In this document: positions 17,390 to 27,580 of the stretch, piece by piece | Layout of the letters: each line of letters begins with the position of its first letter | Numbering within the stretch: position 1 is the stretch's first letter | Assembly (NCBI RefSeq): GCF_003382275.1 | Contig: NZ_QTJX01000008.1 | Coordinates: 1 to 64,000, forward strand | Direction: 5' to 3' | Origin: Flagellimonas nanhaiensis | GTDB taxonomy: Bacteria; Bacteroidota; Bacteroidia; Flavobacteriales; Flavobacteriaceae | DNA: 64,000 nt | Notes under the pieces: model-generated | Database searches by the model: none | What the model was told of the DNA's origin: nothing | What the model saw: the letters and a program-made list of their open reading frames with translations, nothing else | Translations under genes and position numbers: made by a program

Positions 17390-17911
17390 ATGAAAAATCA
17401 CTTGAGACCACTATCCTCCCAAAACAACTCTAGAAATCGATTTTATATTCTTCTATTTTTTCTTCAACTAGGCGTATGGAATGTGAATGCGCAGGAAAAG
17501 ACCCGTTCAGAAATTGCCCTAGAATATATCAATGCCTACTATGCCCAGGATTCAGCATTATATTCTATCCATATGCAGGATTCAATTAGATGGTCCGATC
17601 CCACATCAAAGGAGATTGGCACAGCAATAACGGAGGTGAAAGGAAAGCAGGCTGTACTTTCACATTTATCAAATATTTCAAGGGATATAGTCTCTATGGA
17701 TTTTAAAATGGATAACTCCTTCTTTTCTGATATCTACGCAATTTTTGAAGGTTTTCTCAATTATTCCTGGCAAGATTTTCAAACCAAGAAAATCTATCAT
17801 TTCAATATAAGAACAGTGATGGTGCTTAAATTCGATGGTAAAAAGATTGTGGAACATATCGACTATGCAGATTTTAAAGCATTAAAAAAACAATTTGGTG
17901 CCCAACGCTGA
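17390..17911 (+). CDS. exported NTF2/SnoaL-like protein
   Basis: 173 aa. A signal sequence (FYILLFFLQLGVWNVNAQ) is followed by a compact NTF2-like/ketosteroid-isomerase-type domain: EYINAYYAQDSALY, HMQDSIRWSDPTS, GKQAVLSHL, then strands ending VEHIDYADFKAL. Such domains bind small hydrophobic ligands; enzyme activity cannot be inferred. I prefer ATG 17390 to an upstream TTG at 17366. It is convergent with the Oar-like receptor gene. Confidence 0.65.
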   Translation: MKNHLRPLSSQNNSRNRFYILLFFLQLGVWNVNAQEKTRSEIALEYINAYYAQDSALYSIHMQDSIRWSDPTSKEIGTAITEVKGKQAVLSHLSNISRDIVSMDFKMDNSFFSDIYAIFEGFLNYSWQDFQTKKIYHFNIRTVMVLKFDGKKIVEHIDYADFKALKKQFGAQR

Positions 17912-17918
17912 TACTATA

Positions 17919-17984
17919 AAAAAGGAGCCTACACGGACACAAGTCGCTTGTAAACTCCTTTTAATGGTTAGTGCCAAAAGGCAC
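17919..17984. terminator. nested hairpins between convergent genes
   Basis: Outer arms AAAAGGAG (17920-17927) and CTCCTTTT (17955-17962) enclose ACAAG-tcg-CTTGT (17939-17951). A second hairpin, GTGCC-AAAA-GGCAC, follows at 17971-17984. Probably termination or mRNA 3'-end protection for one or both convergent genes. Confidence 0.5.
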
Positions 17985-18027
17985 ATTGGTAAGAAACCCT
18001 AAACGCTATTCTTTGTTAAGCACAGTT

Positions 18028-21000
18028 CTAGTTAAAGTTATACCTTAATCCAAGTTGCATTTGCCATCTTGAACTTTGAATACCGGCATCATCTATCTGC
18101 TCTAACTGTTCAACGATACTTGGATTAAAACTAAATGTGGGGTCTTCACCCCCAGATTCGGTCCTTATTAAACCAACCTGTCTTATAAACCTGCGTTGCC
18201 CCCAATCTTTGTTCAGGAAATTGGTAAAATTGAAGATATCAGCAGTAAACTGAAAGGCATGTTTGGTATTACCTCCAAGGTTAAGTGAAAAATCTTGTAT
18301 GAACTTCAGGTCAACTACATGGCTCCAAGGTCCCCTGTCCCCGTTTCTTTCTGCATAATTACCTCTGCGGCCTCGCAAATAATCATCGCTTTCAATAAAT
18401 GCATCCAACGCTTGCCACTGTTCTTCCGGGGTGAGACCATTGCTTTCTACCAAATTGATCTCGCCCGCATTCCTGGGTACATAGATCAAAGCATTATCTC
18501 TGGAATCATCATTGAGAAGGTCTGCCCCTTCTTGATAAATATAACTAAATGGAGCAGCCTGGTTTCCGTCATAAAAAAGAGCCAAGGTGGTTTTAATGTT
18601 GTCATTCCATTTGAACTCATAGGAGAAATTCCCAACAATTCTATGTCCTTGGGAGAAATCAGATCGGGTAACCGGTAAATTTGAATTTTTTCCGTTCACG
18701 GTTTGATAGTTTCTCCATTGGGAGCTGTTTTGGGATGAAGTCCCATCAAAAATGGCCCTTGCGTCTCCGTACGAATAAGAAACACTTCCAGAGAAACCAT
18801 TTATATAGGGTTTTCTTAAAGTGGCGCTAAAGTTCCATGAAGATCCCTCATCCGTATTTGAAGCAAGGTAAACACCTCCGTAGGTACGATCTATCCTATC
18901 GTTACGGTCATAAAAAGGTCTGTTATCCGCACCATTCAAGGACCCTACAGGTCCCCTGATATTCAGGTTTTCATAAAAAACCGCATTGATATTGTCGTTA
19001 TAAACTCCCTCCAAAGATCCTACCAAACCAAAAAATGGAAGTTTTTGGTCAATCGCCAAATTAGCTTTCCAGACCTTGGGCAATTTAAAATCCTCGGCAA
19101 ACAAGTCTACATTGCCCCCTACACCACCAGTTCCAGGTTCAACATTTACGGGTTGGTTGTTTACATTAGGGTTGAAAGTAACTTCATCAGAGATATTGAA
19201 GCTAGCGGCAAATCCACCAGTAATCCCATTATTATTGTAGGTCCCGCCGGGCCATACCAATGGCAATCGGGAAGTAAACATTCCCCATCCACCCCGTATT
19301 TGTGTTTCCCGGTTTCCATTTACGTCCCAATTAAATCCAATCCTGGGAGAGACATGAACCGTGGTATTAACACCCTTTCCAACCTGAGCCCCTTGCAAAT
19401 CTTTTCCTTCAGCCTCTAAAAGTGGAATGGTCCTATTGTTGAAGTCATCATTCACATTCCCGTCCTCCCAAATAGGGAAATCGAACCGTAGACCAGCGGT
19501 CAGTTTAAAGTTCTCTGTCACTTGATATTCATCTTGCGCATAAAGTCCCAATTGCCAAACATTAAACTCAGAAGCACCGGCTGACTCATCGCCAACTGTT
19601 CCATCACCCACTAGGGAATACCCATGTTGGTAGAAATTTATGTTTTCGTTGTTGATGAAATCTGTCACATTGTTATAGGTATAGTCCCCATAATTGAAGG
19701 CAAAAAACAAGTTTTTGACCTTCGCATATTCATTGTGCGTACCTAGAGTAAAGGTGTGCTTACCAGAATAGATCTCAAAATTGTTGGTCAAGGTAAATAC
19801 ATCTTGATTTAACAAGTTTGCAGTTGAAAACGGTTCCGCACCAAATGTGATTCTTCCGCTACCATCAAAAATATCCACTGATGGAAAGGGGCTTCCAGAA
19901 GGGTCCCTGTCATCTCGAACCGCCGTATAACCCACGACCAATTTGTTGGCCATACGATTCCCAATTCTGGCATTCCATTCCAATGCCGTGGAGTTGGTAA
20001 TGGATTCAAAAAACTCAGAACCGTTGATAAAACCAATATTAAAATTGCCAGATGTTCTGGCCTCAAGATTATCGGCCTTTACATAGCTGTGTCTTATAGA
20101 CACTTTATTGTTGTCATTGATATTCCAATCCAACTTTGCCGTAATCTTGTCACTGGTCAATGTCCTGGTATTATTATCATACCCACCTGGATCATATCCA
20201 TAGGTGTTTTGCAAAAACGAACTTAAGCTCGTCAGTCCTTGTGCATCAGTGTCTCCAACATAGTTGGAAATGCTGAAAGGTTGAGGGGTTTCATCATCTT
20301 GACGTTCATAGTTGACAAAGAAGAAAAGCTTGTCTTTCACCAAAGGACCTCCAACCCTAAATCCAAATGTCTTTGCAGAAAAATCATTCAGTTTTTCTCG
20401 AACACCGTCCTCCCCAACATTATCAGGAGGAGTTTTTCCGACTAAATTCTGATTTCTAAAAAAGTAGTAGGCCGATCCTTTAAAATCGTTGGTTCCCGAG
20501 CGTGTTACCGCACTTATAGATCCCCCGGAGAAACCCGCAATCCTTACATCAAAAGGAGCCAGTTGCACCTGAAATGATTCTATGGCATCTACAGAAAATG
20601 GGTTAACCCCTGTCTGCCCACCATTAGTCCCTGAGCCTGCCAGACCGAAAACATCATTGTTTATTGCACCATCAATATAAATTGCATTGTACCTGTTGTT
20701 TTGACCACCAAGTGAGACCGTAAACCCATCATTTCCTTCCCTGATCTGTGCTTGAGGGGTGAGTCGGACAAAATCAGCAATCGATCTAGAAGCTGCAGGA
20801 ATCGTCTGTATCAATCTATTACTGATATTGGTTTCGGCCCCAGTTCTATTGGAATTGAAAACTCCACTAGATTGTGCGGTTACCACAACACCTTCCAAAG
20901 CGGTTGTGGTTTCATTTAGTTGAGTATTTATCCTATAGGATTCACCCAGTTGTAAGAAGATATTTTCCTCTACGTAATCATCAAAACCCATAAAAGATAC

Positions 21001-21246
21001 CTCCACCCGATATGGTCCTCCCGGTCTCATTCCAGTGACCCTAAAATATCCATCAAAATCGGTGGTGCCCCCATATAGTGTGCCTGAAGGCAAATGCGTT
21101 ACCTTAATATTGGTTCCAAGTAGAGGTTCACCATCTCCATCCAATATTCTTCCTCCTATGGAGGAGGTGGTAACTCCCTGTCCATAACCAAAAGACAGAA
21201 GAGTAAGAAAAAATAAAAGAGCAAGTGCTAAGTTTCTGTTTTTCAT
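18028..21246 (-). CDS. Oar-like TonB-dependent outer-membrane receptor
   Basis: 1072 aa from ATG 21246. Signal peptide (LALALLFFLTLLSFGYGQ), a CarboxypepD_reg-like domain (about 28-110: GGRILDGDGEPLLGTNIKV, DFDGYFRVTGM), a plug with VVVTAQSSGVF and SGGSISAVTRSGTNDFKGSAYYFFR, then a large barrel ending RWQMQLGLRYNFN. The SGTN motif and the lack of an adjacent SusD resemble the OmpA-related Oar receptors. It probably imports or exports a large substrate with TonB energy; substrate unknown. It sits downstream of the SusCD operon but has a 284-nt gap with a direct-repeat pair, so it is probably a separate unit. Confidence 0.85.
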   Translation of the reverse strand: MKNRNLALALLFFLTLLSFGYGQGVTTSSIGGRILDGDGEPLLGTNIKVTHLPSGTLYGGTTDFDGYFRVTGMRPGGPYRVEVSFMGFDDYVEENIFLQLGESYRINTQLNETTTALEGVVVTAQSSGVFNSNRTGAETNISNRLIQTIPAASRSIADFVRLTPQAQIREGNDGFTVSLGGQNNRYNAIYIDGAINNDVFGLAGSGTNGGQTGVNPFSVDAIESFQVQLAPFDVRIAGFSGGSISAVTRSGTNDFKGSAYYFFRNQNLVGKTPPDNVGEDGVREKLNDFSAKTFGFRVGGPLVKDKLFFFVNYERQDDETPQPFSISNYVGDTDAQGLTSLSSFLQNTYGYDPGGYDNNTRTLTSDKITAKLDWNINDNNKVSIRHSYVKADNLEARTSGNFNIGFINGSEFFESITNSTALEWNARIGNRMANKLVVGYTAVRDDRDPSGSPFPSVDIFDGSGRITFGAEPFSTANLLNQDVFTLTNNFEIYSGKHTFTLGTHNEYAKVKNLFFAFNYGDYTYNNVTDFINNENINFYQHGYSLVGDGTVGDESAGASEFNVWQLGLYAQDEYQVTENFKLTAGLRFDFPIWEDGNVNDDFNNRTIPLLEAEGKDLQGAQVGKGVNTTVHVSPRIGFNWDVNGNRETQIRGGWGMFTSRLPLVWPGGTYNNNGITGGFAASFNISDEVTFNPNVNNQPVNVEPGTGGVGGNVDLFAEDFKLPKVWKANLAIDQKLPFFGLVGSLEGVYNDNINAVFYENLNIRGPVGSLNGADNRPFYDRNDRIDRTYGGVYLASNTDEGSSWNFSATLRKPYINGFSGSVSYSYGDARAIFDGTSSQNSSQWRNYQTVNGKNSNLPVTRSDFSQGHRIVGNFSYEFKWNDNIKTTLALFYDGNQAAPFSYIYQEGADLLNDDSRDNALIYVPRNAGEINLVESNGLTPEEQWQALDAFIESDDYLRGRRGNYAERNGDRGPWSHVVDLKFIQDFSLNLGGNTKHAFQFTADIFNFTNFLNKDWGQRRFIRQVGLIRTESGGEDPTFSFNPSIVEQLEQIDDAGIQSSRWQMQLGLRYNFN

Positions 21247-21340
21247 TAGTTTGTTGTTTACAGATTTGGTGATAAAATTCATCTATCCCCTATTGTTATT
21301 TGTTAATCGAAGGTTAAGTGAAGTGAGATATACCCTTTTT

Positions 21341-21371
21341 GCTATAAGCGGCATATATACTGCTATGAGCG
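21341..21371. repeat. 21-bp-spaced direct repeat upstream of the Oar-like gene
   Basis: GCTATAAGCG (21341-21350) and GCTATGAGCG (21362-21371) differ at one base, and their starts are 21 bp apart, two helical turns. They end about 95 bp upstream of the receptor start. LytTR-family regulators bind paired direct repeats with about this period, and a LytTR gene lies 6 kb away. No TAnnTTTG box occurs between the repeats and the gene, which fits an activator-dependent promoter. Confidence 0.5.
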
Positions 21372-21530
21372 CCCTGTTTTGGGCTTTTAAATAGTTGCTT
21401 ACAAAGCTTTTTACACACCAAATTCCTCCGCGGATTGCTGCTCAAGGGCTATAAAAATGAAAAGCGGACCGACCATTTGGAGAAAATTCCAATGACCAAT
21501 CCACTCTTTAAAAATGTATACTCTAACTAA

Positions 21531-22484
21531 CTATATCTTTGTCAGCCTTATGGAACCTTGAGCTCCTCCGGTTCCACAGTCATCCGTCTCATCAGAAGTG
21601 AAATTGATAATGAACTCCGTATCATCTGGATTTGCCAAATCGTAGGTACTGTTGTCGACCAAGGCCGGGCCACTTTGTATGGTTCCACCACATCCTGCTC
21701 CCATTCCTTGAGCAGCACTCATGACAATTTCTCCACAAATAAATTGAAACTCAATATCCACTGGACCAAAAGGTCCGAAAGCCGCAAAAGTAAATGCGTC
21801 TTTTATAACTCTGATGGTATTTCCAGTACTTTCTAGGGTATATTCGGCATCAACAAAATCGTTGACCCCAAAAATACCTGGTGCTAAAGACGTCAATTGA
21901 TACTGTCCTGTATACAGGTCCGCTGATGGCAATGGAGCTATTAGGTTAACCCTGTATTGAAAAGGCGAGGAAAAGAAAGACCCACCTTGCACCGTTCCTG
22001 TCACATCATCGCTAGAAAATACCCTACCATCAGTAAGTTCCAGTTCTAATCTTAAGAGAAAGGCATCACCACAATTATAATCCCCAAAATCCAGTCCCAG
22101 TGCCGAGGCCATCTCTCCCAGGGTAATGGAAAGCGTGCCACGAGGCAAGCCAAATTCACCCACACTGAAATCTGAAGAAGGAATGGTCTTTACAAATGCC
22201 TCAGTGGTCGTTGTGGTTTCGTCCTCTGTATTATCATCCAAGTCTACAAAAACCCTAACCTCTGATAACAACTCGCCATCTAGATGGTCTTGTTCTTCCA
22301 ATTCAATGGTAGTAGTTGCAGATGTGTCTAAAACATCAAGTGCGCTTCCTGAAATTGAGAGGGTCCTCAATACAGCACCACGTTCCACTGTGGCTTGAAC
22401 AGTGTCAACTTTTTTATCATCAGAACTACAACTGCCCAGTAAAAATGCCAACAAGGCTGTTGAGTATAATATGCTTTTTTTCAT
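21531..22484 (-). CDS. SusCD-associated lipoprotein, unknown function
   Basis: 317 aa from ATG 22484. Signal sequence and lipobox in LLAFLLGSCSSD, so it is probably exported to the outer membrane or surface. The body is acidic and beta-rich with several repeated Thr/Glu stretches (TSATTTIELEEQD, NTEDETTTTTEAF) and four Cys in the C-terminal half (FICGE, AGCGG, DDCGTGG). I do not recognise the family. It follows SusD after 30 nt, the position of the variable third lipoprotein (SusE/F-like) in such operons, so ligand binding is a fair guess. Confidence 0.7.
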   Translation of the reverse strand: MKKSILYSTALLAFLLGSCSSDDKKVDTVQATVERGAVLRTLSISGSALDVLDTSATTTIELEEQDHLDGELLSEVRVFVDLDDNTEDETTTTTEAFVKTIPSSDFSVGEFGLPRGTLSITLGEMASALGLDFGDYNCGDAFLLRLELELTDGRVFSSDDVTGTVQGGSFFSSPFQYRVNLIAPLPSADLYTGQYQLTSLAPGIFGVNDFVDAEYTLESTGNTIRVIKDAFTFAAFGPFGPVDIEFQFICGEIVMSAAQGMGAGCGGTIQSGPALVDNSTYDLANPDDTEFIINFTSDETDDCGTGGAQGSIRLTKI

Positions 22485-22514
22485 GATTCTTATTTTAATA
22501 TTCATAGCTCTATT

Positions 22515-24230
22515 TTAATTGGCGACTGGACCGCTAGTGTTATCCCAAAAAACGGGTTCAGCGTTGGTGGATTTCTGCGATACACTGGAATTTGAATTCA
22601 CGGATATCGCAGGATAGTACATGGATCTCATGAATTGCCCTGGGTCTGTTTCCCTATTGGGCTGTACGGTTGTTGGAAATCCAGTTCTTCTATAAAAATT
22701 ATAGGGGTCCACTCCATTTCCATAGAAGGATATGAGAAACTGCTCACCCAGTACATTCCATTTACCATTGGCATCAGCCGCATTGAAATTGCCAATCACG
22801 GTACCGATATAGCTGGTCACCTCTGCAGCCGATGGTTCCAAGGATAAATCAGCACTGGCATCCAATGCTCCAAAAGACTGGACTTTTGCAATTTGTTTGT
22901 TCAACCCCTCCTGTAAAAAGGATTCTGCGGAAGCTTCATCGCCTGAGGCCAAAGCCATTTCAGCTCTATAAAAATCTACCATGAAGGCACTTAATATTGG
23001 GGAAATCCCAACTCCATTACCTCCAAAAGAGCCTGCATCGTTATTTTGAGCTATAGCCGTAAACGAGCTATCATCGAATCTTCCCCCTGCAGGATATACC
23101 CCCCAAGTGGTTCTCAACAATCCGTCTGGTGGGGTACCATCATTATCTCCATGATCACGACCCCAATATCCGTTAGGCAACCAACAGAAAGTAAAACCTC
23201 CATCAGTGTAGTGCGGTGGCGGTAGTTCCAAAGAGCATTGCAACAGCTGCTCATCTGGTGGAATCTCTGCACCAGGTACTGCAGTTGCCTGACGATAGTA
23301 ATAGTACCTAATCCTAGGATCATCTGTAGTGTCCATAAGGTTCATCAACCAGTTAGACGAGTAATCTGTGGCCCCTGCAGAGGCATAGTTGATTCCATAT
23401 CGAGGATGTCTGGTATCTGGATTACTGGCACTGCTTGCAGGCCATGCCCATTGGAAATCATCTTCGGTATCCTGGATATAGTTTCCGGAACTTATGATTG
23501 CATCAAATTGGGCAGCAGCATTGGAATCTACCAATCTGGTCTGCAAATACAACTTAAGCTTGAGCGTATTAGCCGCCAGTTCCCATTTGTCGTAGTCATT
23601 ATCGTAGAAGAAATCGTTTACGGGATCTACAGGAGCATCTGCCCTAAAATTGGAAATAGCTTCATCCAATAGAGAAATAGCTGCATTGTAAATATCCTGA
23701 CCGGCATCTTGTACCGGATTTTGTATTCCCTCACTCAAAAGAATGGCTTCGGAATAGGGAATATCGCCAAAGAAATCCACCATTGAAGTAATTACATAGG
23801 CTTCAATAAATTTGGCAATAGCAATATGATGCACCAGTCCAGCTTCTTCCGCCAAGGGTTGAAGCGCCACTATATCGGCAAGTATTCCTCTGTACACGTT
23901 GGTCCATTCATCATCAAATGCATTTCCTTGAAACGTACTCTGATAGTTTCTACCACTTAAATGGGCAGTACGGACCAATTCCATACCTATTTCGTTGAGC
24001 CCATCATTGGTCGACAGAAAGTTATCCTCTGTTGCCGCCGTACCTTCCAAATGTCTTGCAAAATCTTCCTGGATGGAAGTCAGCAAAAAGTCTGGATTTG
24101 CCTGGCTTGGCACCAAAGCATTTGGATTATCGGTTATATCCAACTCTGTGGTCTCGCATGAACCCATACCAAGCAAGACCCCACTAAGAATTGCGATTAA
24201 ATATTTATTTATGTTTTTCATCTTATTCAT
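22515..24230 (-). CDS. SusD/RagB family outer-membrane lipoprotein
   Basis: 571 aa, SusD-like_2 type. The lipobox is in GVLLGMGSCETT. TPR-like helices follow (FIEAYVITSMVDFFGDIPYSEA, AANTLKLKLYLQTRLVD), then the ligand-binding region and a C-terminus with WNVLGEQFLISFYGNG. It forms the lid of the SusC transporter on the cell surface and captures the nutrient. The ATG at 24230 (or 24221) lies 11 nt after the SusC stop, so the two are translated as a pair. Nearby genes do not show the substrate: no polysaccharide-degrading enzymes are adjacent, so a peptide or small-molecule substrate is possible. Confidence 0.93.
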   Translation of the reverse strand: MNKMKNINKYLIAILSGVLLGMGSCETTELDITDNPNALVPSQANPDFLLTSIQEDFARHLEGTAATEDNFLSTNDGLNEIGMELVRTAHLSGRNYQSTFQGNAFDDEWTNVYRGILADIVALQPLAEEAGLVHHIAIAKFIEAYVITSMVDFFGDIPYSEAILLSEGIQNPVQDAGQDIYNAAISLLDEAISNFRADAPVDPVNDFFYDNDYDKWELAANTLKLKLYLQTRLVDSNAAAQFDAIISSGNYIQDTEDDFQWAWPASSASNPDTRHPRYGINYASAGATDYSSNWLMNLMDTTDDPRIRYYYYRQATAVPGAEIPPDEQLLQCSLELPPPHYTDGGFTFCWLPNGYWGRDHGDNDGTPPDGLLRTTWGVYPAGGRFDDSSFTAIAQNNDAGSFGGNGVGISPILSAFMVDFYRAEMALASGDEASAESFLQEGLNKQIAKVQSFGALDASADLSLEPSAAEVTSYIGTVIGNFNAADANGKWNVLGEQFLISFYGNGVDPYNFYRRTGFPTTVQPNRETDPGQFMRSMYYPAISVNSNSSVSQKSTNAEPVFWDNTSGPVAN

Positions 24231-24241
24231 TTTTTTTGTTC

Positions 24242-27200
24242 TTAGAATGAAGCCTTAATGCTTAAACCATATCTTCTGGAGCTAGGCCCGTTAAGAAAGT
24301 CGAATCCTTGACCGTTGGTCACACCTAAGCCAGCTGTATTTGGATCAAAATTTGCTCCTTTGGGCATGTTTACCGCCCTAAACCATAGGTTCTGTCCTGA
24401 AACCGTAAATGTTAGAGCTCCAAATGGAGTTTTGTCCAAAAACTTTTTAGGGAGTGAATAGGCCAAAGAGGCTTCTTGAAGCCTAATAGTGGTAGCATCG
24501 TACACCTGTAATTCGCTAGGTCCAAATAGAATGTTACTAAAGAAGTAATCAGAGTTGTTGATTTGTAATCTATTGGTATTCCCGTTGGAATCTACTCCAG
24601 GTAGTACAAAGGAGTCCTCCCTATCCAAAGTTTCAGTGATAAGTCCTCTTCCAAGAAGAGTGGAGATTGTTGAAGAGTAAATATCTCCACCTTGCGTATA
24701 GTTCCATTGGAAACCAAGAGTGAAGTTTTTATAAGAAATGCTGTTTCTAACATTGGCCACCCAATCCGGATTAGGATCTCCTATTACCGCATCATTTGGA
24801 TCTTGCACATAAAATCCATCGGATCCTATAACATCATTACCATTGTCGTCGACTAAAATTTTACTTCCAAAAAGGGCTCCTAAAGGCTCCCCTTCAATAG
24901 CAACATTTCCAAGGTTGTTAAATCCAGAGTAGATTACCTTGTCTGTATCCAAACCTAAATCGGTCACAGTAGTCTCGTAGGCCGTAAAGTTGACATTGGT
25001 GTCCCAGTTGAACCCACCTTCATTCTTAGCTCGAATCCAATTGACCCCTAGGTCAATTTCCACACCTTCAGATTCTATTTCTCCAATGTTGGTAGCGATT
25101 ACCGTATAACCAGTCTCTGGCCCAAGGGGTCTATCAATAATCAAATCTTTGGTGAAACGCTTGTAAACAGAACCATCTAAAGTGATTCTATTATTCCAGA
25201 AACGTGATTCTATTCCTAATTCAATTTCATTTAAAACCTCAGGCTTCAAGTCGGGATTTCCAAATCTTGCTGGCGAAGTATTGGAAACAACATTAGCCCC
25301 ATTTTCATCTTGGGTGTCCCTAACATTCATGATCAGGGTGTTTGCTATAGGATAAGCGGTAGATTCAAAGTTGGCCGAAGAACCGAATCCTGCCCTTATC
25401 TTTAGATAATTCAGGACATTTTCAGATTTAAGCCCATCAAAAGCTGCAGTTGGAATGAATGAAAGACTGGCACTGGGATAGAACTGAGATCTGTTTTCTT
25501 TTGAAAAATTGGAAACCCAGTCATTTCTTGCCGCCAAGGTCAAGTAGAAAATATTGTCGTAGTCAAAATCAGCCTGGGCGTATACCCCTACAAGGTTTCG
25601 CTCTGCAAAAAGCTGAATTGGCAAGGAATTGAGAAAGTTAAAATGCCTCAATACGCCAAAAACCTGCTGATTGTCACTGGCAACTCCATTCTGGTCAAAA
25701 ACTTCTCTTCTGGAGGTGGCCCCTATATTAAAGGTGGTACCAATCTTTTCCGTAATGTCGTAATCCCCATTGAACACCAAATTATGATCCCAAATGGTGT
25801 TGGTATTGTTCCAGGTTTCATAAAAACCACTGGCCAATCTTACATCATTACTGTTACTGTTTACCCCACCCCTATTTTGAAAAGTGACATTGTTTTCACT
25901 ATAGACGTCAACTCCTGCTCTATAAATGATGTTAAGGTTATCGTTTAAGTCATACTGAATAGAAGCCTGACCAAAAACTCTATTGGTTTCTTGGGATGTT
26001 TCTGCATTGTAAACAGTCCATAGCGGATGCTGAATGGAATTGTTCTGTCTGTAATAGACACTACCTCCAGTAATAGGATCTTGAAAAGGAAGACCTTGAA
26101 CATCAATACTCCTAGGTGTAAACCACAGATCACCAAACACAGAAGAACCTGAACCCTGGGCGCCATTACCCAAACTTAGAGCCACCGGTGGTGATACATA
26201 TTTGGTCCTAGAGAAATTAAGCGTACCGCTTACCGTAAATTTATTGGTAAGCTTGGCATTACCCCCAATTCCCAAAGTATTCCTTGTAACGGAGTTGTTG
26301 GGTGTAAATCCTTTATCGTTTAGATGCCCGTAGTTGATGTTATATGAAATCATTCCATTTTCTGATGCTCCTCTAACATTAAGGTTTAGCGTAGCTGCAC
26401 CTCCCTGACGGAAGAACTTCCTTACACTATCGTAAGGCCTCCATTGGTATCTAACTCCTTGAAATTCAGGAAAAGCTGCTTGAATTGCAGATGTTGATGT
26501 GGAGTATGGATGTGGCAAGGTGCCATTTTCATCAATTGCAGCTTGATTTCCCCATCCAGCTGCTCCACCTCGATCAAAACTTGGACCCCAGTTGCTGAAG
26601 AACCAACCAAAAGATTGGTCAAAACCGTTACCATATTGATCTTGGTAGTCTGGCAAGGAAGCTATTTCATTTATGAAATAAGAAGTATTTACTGTTATTT
26701 CGGTTTTCTTAGGGCCGGATGAAGCACTACCCCCTTTAGTGGTTATCAGAATAACACCATTTCTACCTTGGGAACCATAAAGTGTAGCCGCAGCAAGACC
26801 TTTCAGTACGTTAACACTTTCAATATTGTTGGGGTCAAGGTCCAAAAACCGGCTCGACCCATTGTTTCCATTAATGAAATCCTGAGTTTCTCCTCCTCTT
26901 CCCTGTGAATTGGTATCCGTACTAAAAGGAACACCATCCACAATAAACAGTGCTTGGTTACTGGAACTGAAAGTAGAAAGTCCCCTAATAATAATGTTAG
27001 TACCGGAACCGGATAAACCATTCTGGTTTGTAATCTGTACCCCAGAGGCTTTTCCTTGAAGAACCCTGGCCACATCACCCTCGGGGCGTTGCGCCAATTG
27101 ATCTTCTCCTACTTCAGCTACGGCATATCCCAAGGCCTGCTTTTCCCTTTTAATACCAAGGGCGGTTACCACCACTTCTTCGAGGGCCTGTGTGTCCTCC

Positions 27201-27484
27201 TGCATTTGCAGATTCATCACATTATTTGCACCTACCGTGCGTCTCTCGTCTCTTTGTCCTATATATGTGAAGAGTAGAACCTGACCTTGCGAAGCAGAGA
27301 TGGAATAATTCCCATCAAAATCGGTCTGAGTACCTGTTGTGGTACCTTCTACAATAATATTCACACCAGGCAACGGTAAGCCACTTTCATCGGTGACAGT
27401 ACCTGTAATTTTTCTTTCCTGTCCATAGCCAATAGCAACATAGGCCAGAAAGAACAGGAAAATCAAGTAAATTCTGTTTCTCAT
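24242..27484 (-). CDS. SusC/RagA family TonB-linked outer-membrane protein
   Basis: 1080 aa. Signal peptide (IYLIFLFFLAYVAIGYGQ), CarboxypepD_reg-like domain (about 25-105: ITGTVTDESGLPLPGVNI, TDFDGNYSISA), SusC plug (EEVVVTALGIKREKQALGYA, VLQGKASGVQITNQNG, ILITTKGG) and a 22-strand barrel ending RRYGLSIKASF. First gene of the operon susC-susD-lipoprotein. Its start is 316 nt from the divergent LytTR gene. The upstream region has no standard -7 box but carries paired repeats at 27581-27611, so activator control is likely. Confidence 0.95.
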   Translation of the reverse strand: MRNRIYLIFLFFLAYVAIGYGQERKITGTVTDESGLPLPGVNIIVEGTTTGTQTDFDGNYSISASQGQVLLFTYIGQRDERRTVGANNVMNLQMQEDTQALEEVVVTALGIKREKQALGYAVAEVGEDQLAQRPEGDVARVLQGKASGVQITNQNGLSGSGTNIIIRGLSTFSSSNQALFIVDGVPFSTDTNSQGRGGETQDFINGNNGSSRFLDLDPNNIESVNVLKGLAAATLYGSQGRNGVILITTKGGSASSGPKKTEITVNTSYFINEIASLPDYQDQYGNGFDQSFGWFFSNWGPSFDRGGAAGWGNQAAIDENGTLPHPYSTSTSAIQAAFPEFQGVRYQWRPYDSVRKFFRQGGAATLNLNVRGASENGMISYNINYGHLNDKGFTPNNSVTRNTLGIGGNAKLTNKFTVSGTLNFSRTKYVSPPVALSLGNGAQGSGSSVFGDLWFTPRSIDVQGLPFQDPITGGSVYYRQNNSIQHPLWTVYNAETSQETNRVFGQASIQYDLNDNLNIIYRAGVDVYSENNVTFQNRGGVNSNSNDVRLASGFYETWNNTNTIWDHNLVFNGDYDITEKIGTTFNIGATSRREVFDQNGVASDNQQVFGVLRHFNFLNSLPIQLFAERNLVGVYAQADFDYDNIFYLTLAARNDWVSNFSKENRSQFYPSASLSFIPTAAFDGLKSENVLNYLKIRAGFGSSANFESTAYPIANTLIMNVRDTQDENGANVVSNTSPARFGNPDLKPEVLNEIELGIESRFWNNRITLDGSVYKRFTKDLIIDRPLGPETGYTVIATNIGEIESEGVEIDLGVNWIRAKNEGGFNWDTNVNFTAYETTVTDLGLDTDKVIYSGFNNLGNVAIEGEPLGALFGSKILVDDNGNDVIGSDGFYVQDPNDAVIGDPNPDWVANVRNSISYKNFTLGFQWNYTQGGDIYSSTISTLLGRGLITETLDREDSFVLPGVDSNGNTNRLQINNSDYFFSNILFGPSELQVYDATTIRLQEASLAYSLPKKFLDKTPFGALTFTVSGQNLWFRAVNMPKGANFDPNTAGLGVTNGQGFDFLNGPSSRRYGLSIKASF

Positions 27485-27580
27485 TTTTATTTTAGAGTTT
27501 ATTAGTTATCGAGTAAAAGTAAAGTCCTGTGATACGCTCTCAGATTTAATGAACTCTAGTCGTGTTTTGATGAAGTGAGG

